DNA of 64,000 nt from Candidatus Eremiobacteraceae bacterium. Lineage in GTDB: Bacteria > Vulcanimicrobiota > Vulcanimicrobiia > Eremiobacterales > Eremiobacteraceae. Positions 63,574 to 64,000 of this stretch are shown here, piece by piece; within the stretch, counting starts at the first letter, position 1; every line of letters begins with the position of its first letter. The position numbers and the translations under genes were made by a program. The notes beneath the pieces are model-generated. The model saw only the letters and a program-made list of their open reading frames with translations. It did no database searches and had not been told where the DNA came from. The stretch is taken from positions 1 through 64,000 of the forward strand of contig DATGJI010000060.1 of assembly GCA_035295225.1 (NCBI GenBank), read 5' to 3'.

Positions 63574-64000
63574 ATGAGCACGCGACTCGAGCGCAGACCA
63601 AAAGCGCGCTCGCTCTTCGACCGCAAGATCCTGGTCACCGCGGTGTGGGATTCGTTCCGAAAACTCGACCCGCGAGGTCAGTATCGCAATCCGGTGATGT
63701 TCATCTGCGAGATCGGCGCCCTGGTCACGCTCGGATTCTTCTTGCGCGATCTGCGCACGCACGGTCCGGCCGGTTTCGATTTTGCCATCTCGATCTGGCT
63801 CTGGTTCACGGTGATCTTCGCGAACTTCGCTGAAGCCGTCGCAGAGGGACGTGGCAAAGCGCAAGCCGAGTTTCTGCGCCGCACGAAGACCGATACAATG
63901 GCGCGCCGCATCGTCGGTGGGCGGGAAGAGATGATACCGGCGACGTCGCTGCGCAAAGGCGAGACGTTTGCCATTATCGCCGGCGAACTGATCGCGGCCG
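63574..64000 (+). CDS. kdpB: Potassium-transporting ATPase subunit KdpB, 3' end outside window
   Basis: First 142 codons of the P-type ATPase. Seen are the N-terminal ALVTLGFFL helix region and the family hallmark TVIFANFAEAVAEGRGKAQAEFLR. The phosphorylation site DKTGT lies beyond the window. ATG directly follows the kdpA TAG. Confidence 0.95.
   Translation, partial: MSTRLERRPKARSLFDRKILVTAVWDSFRKLDPRGQYRNPVMFICEIGALVTLGFFLRDLRTHGPAGFDFAISIWLWFTVIFANFAEAVAEGRGKAQAEFLRRTKTDTMARRIVGGREEMIPATSLRKGETFAIIAGELIAA

Overview
The window is about 64 kb of compact, high-GC bacterial chromosome. Genes commonly overlap by 1-20 nt and GTG and TTG starts are frequent. Gene content and order point to a lineage with Firmicutes/Terrabacteria-like synteny: yacL-ispD-ispF-gltX-cysE-cysS-rlmB-sigH occurs as one run, clpC and radA lie on the same segment, and there is a FakA/DegV/PlsX module and a YebC-PASTA-rpe-thiL run. 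The catabolic genes (histidine and leucine degradation) suggest an aerobic or facultative heterotroph. A candidate phylum such as Eremiobacterota (WPS-2) would fit, but this is inference; no rRNA is present to settle it.

Layout. 1-4.4 kb: 3' part of clpC, two tandem small membrane proteins and a PPi-type phosphofructokinase. 4.4-17 kb: an RsbW-like kinase, then histidine catabolism in two minus-strand blocks (ftcD-hutI and hutH-hutU plus an AIM24-like gene) with a plus-strand leucine (liu) operon between them. 17-29 kb: radA (apparently frameshifted), cmk, plsC, ispH, a prenyl synthase, a very large two-module GT-C mannosyltransferase with a GT2 partner, yebC, a PASTA protein, rpe and thiL. 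29-42 kb: rpmB, fakA-plsX-degV, hemW, then the yacL-to-sigH housekeeping run. 42-55 kb: accessory genes (lipoproteins, an ABC exporter, hydrolases, a tRNA-Thr, a PQQ-type propeller, a diguanylate cyclase, a GH130 enzyme). 55-64 kb: an Lrp regulator with a lysine 2,3-aminomutase, a NarL-type two-component pair, a protein made of two tandem KdpD sensor modules, and the start of a kdpFAB operon.

The most notable signal is a 23-codon ORF between gltX and cysE (38027-38098). It encodes 11 cysteines in its last 12 residues and stops directly after the last Cys codon. Next to cysE-cysS it looks like a cysteine-sensing leader peptide. Its CTG-rich codons can pair with an AGCAGAGCAG segment 11-21 nt before the cysE start.

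A second theme is a family of small hairpin repeats, about 19 hairpins at seven sites, whose arms covary. They sit at four of the seven convergent gene junctions and supply the TAG stop codon of four genes and the start region of one lipoprotein gene. A third theme is potassium sensing: the KdpD sensor region is duplicated and has no kinase domain, while a histidine kinase and LuxR-type regulator are encoded divergently beside it.
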